Below are positions 14,925 through 15,224 of a stretch of DNA of 15,224 bases, in pieces (position 1 is the stretch's first letter; every line of letters begins with the position of its first letter). Location of the stretch: the NCBI GenBank assembly GCA_003235605.1, contig QJVU01000442.1:1-15224 (forward strand), given 5' to 3'. This DNA comes from Planctomycetota bacterium. Lineage in GTDB: Bacteria > Planctomycetota > UBA1135 > UBA2386. Under the pieces are notes generated by a model. It did not search any database, was not told the origin of the DNA, and saw only the letters and a program-made list of their open reading frames with translations. A program made the position numbers and the translations under genes.

Positions 14925-15224
14925 ATGAACGACCACCTGCTCCCCGCGACCCTGATAGCGCTCATCTGCACGTCGTCCCTTGCCTCCCAAACTCCGAGCG
15001 TCGTCTACGTCGACGGCAAGGCCAGTGGCAAGAACAACGGCACGATCTGGACCGATGCCTATGTCGATCTCGCCCAGGCTCTCAAAGCTGCGGCCGTCGC
15101 CGAAGTCTGGGTGGCCGCGGGCATCTACACGCCCACGACCGGCAGCGACAAGCTCCAGAGCTTCGTCCTCAAAAACAAGGTCGCGGTCTATGGCGGCTTC
15201 GCCGGTGGCGAGGCCCGCCGTGCC
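14925..15224 (+). CDS. Secreted right-handed beta-helix-type protein, N-terminal fragment
   Basis: An open frame of 100 codons runs to the window edge, so the 3' end is missing. It opens with a signal peptide (MNDHLLPATLIALICTSSLA). The mature start YVDGKASGKNNGTIWTDAY leads to LAQALKAAAVAEVWVAAG, then IYTPTTGSDKLQSF and VYGGFAGGE. This is the typical N-terminal repeat of long secreted parallel beta-helix proteins (polymorphic-outer-membrane-protein and choice-of-anchor type) that are common in Planctomycetota and Bacteroidota. Full-length members are usually several hundred residues. In-frame ATGs at 14913 and 14916 are alternative starts; I prefer 14925 because it gives the cleanest signal peptide, but no Shine-Dalgarno decides it. 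Function is unknown; surface adhesion or carbohydrate interaction is a guess. Confidence 0.82.
   Translation, partial: MNDHLLPATLIALICTSSLASQTPSVVYVDGKASGKNNGTIWTDAYVDLAQALKAAAVAEVWVAAGIYTPTTGSDKLQSFVLKNKVAVYGGFAGGEARRA

Overview
The window is high-GC bacterial chromosomal DNA (about two thirds G+C by eye). It is densely coded, with short gaps and the strong frame bias that opens long antisense frames. It contains no tRNA, rRNA, CRISPR array, insertion sequence or phage gene that I can see. The cell has a Gram-negative-type envelope, because there is an RND efflux pump, an Omp85-type outer-membrane barrel and several lipoproteins. The secreted protein at 8086-9183 has a C-terminal module (Tyr-Gly-x-x-Cys..Gly-Thr-Gly-Gly, then a Leu-Ser-Gly-Gly segment) that I associate with Planctomycetota genomes. 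A start of a parallel beta-helix secreted protein at the right edge fits the same picture. Planctomycetota is my best guess, as an inference and not a proof.

Left part (1-6517, minus strand): three genes point the same way, a patatin-like phospholipase fused to POTRA and Omp85 barrel domains (PlpD type), then a periplasmic adaptor lipoprotein, then an RND inner-membrane pump whose last few dozen residues lie beyond base 1. Adaptor and pump overlap by stop/start (a GTG start shares bases with the TGA stop), so they are translationally coupled.

Middle (6717-11414): on the plus strand are a solitary ribosomal protein S14 gene of the cysteine-poor type, a small unknown protein, and a membrane-anchored or exported dual-specificity-type phosphatase. 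A secreted protein follows on the minus strand. A divergently transcribed endonuclease III-like glycosylase lacks the catalytic lysine. Next is a probable lipoprotein with an ARPP-1-like domain.

Right part (11426-14811, minus strand): a thioredoxin-fold secreted protein without its CxxC, a small lipoprotein, a CDP-alcohol phosphatidyltransferase (PgsA-like), and an Nramp-related transporter that has lost the DPGN metal motif. The last two overlap by four bases (TTG start inside the TGA stop region). At 14925 a secreted beta-helix-type protein begins on the plus strand and runs out of the window.

The most useful signals are the coupled PgsA-like/Nramp-like pair with altered metal-binding positions, the lysine-less EndoIII homologue, the ARPP-1-like lipoprotein near an envelope phosphatase, the redox-dead thioredoxin-like protein, and an identical near-symmetric 8-mer (CAGTATAG) in the middle of two divergent intergenic regions that looks like a bidirectional promoter. 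I see no clear complete new defence or biosynthetic system; the novelty here lies in individual variants and pairings.
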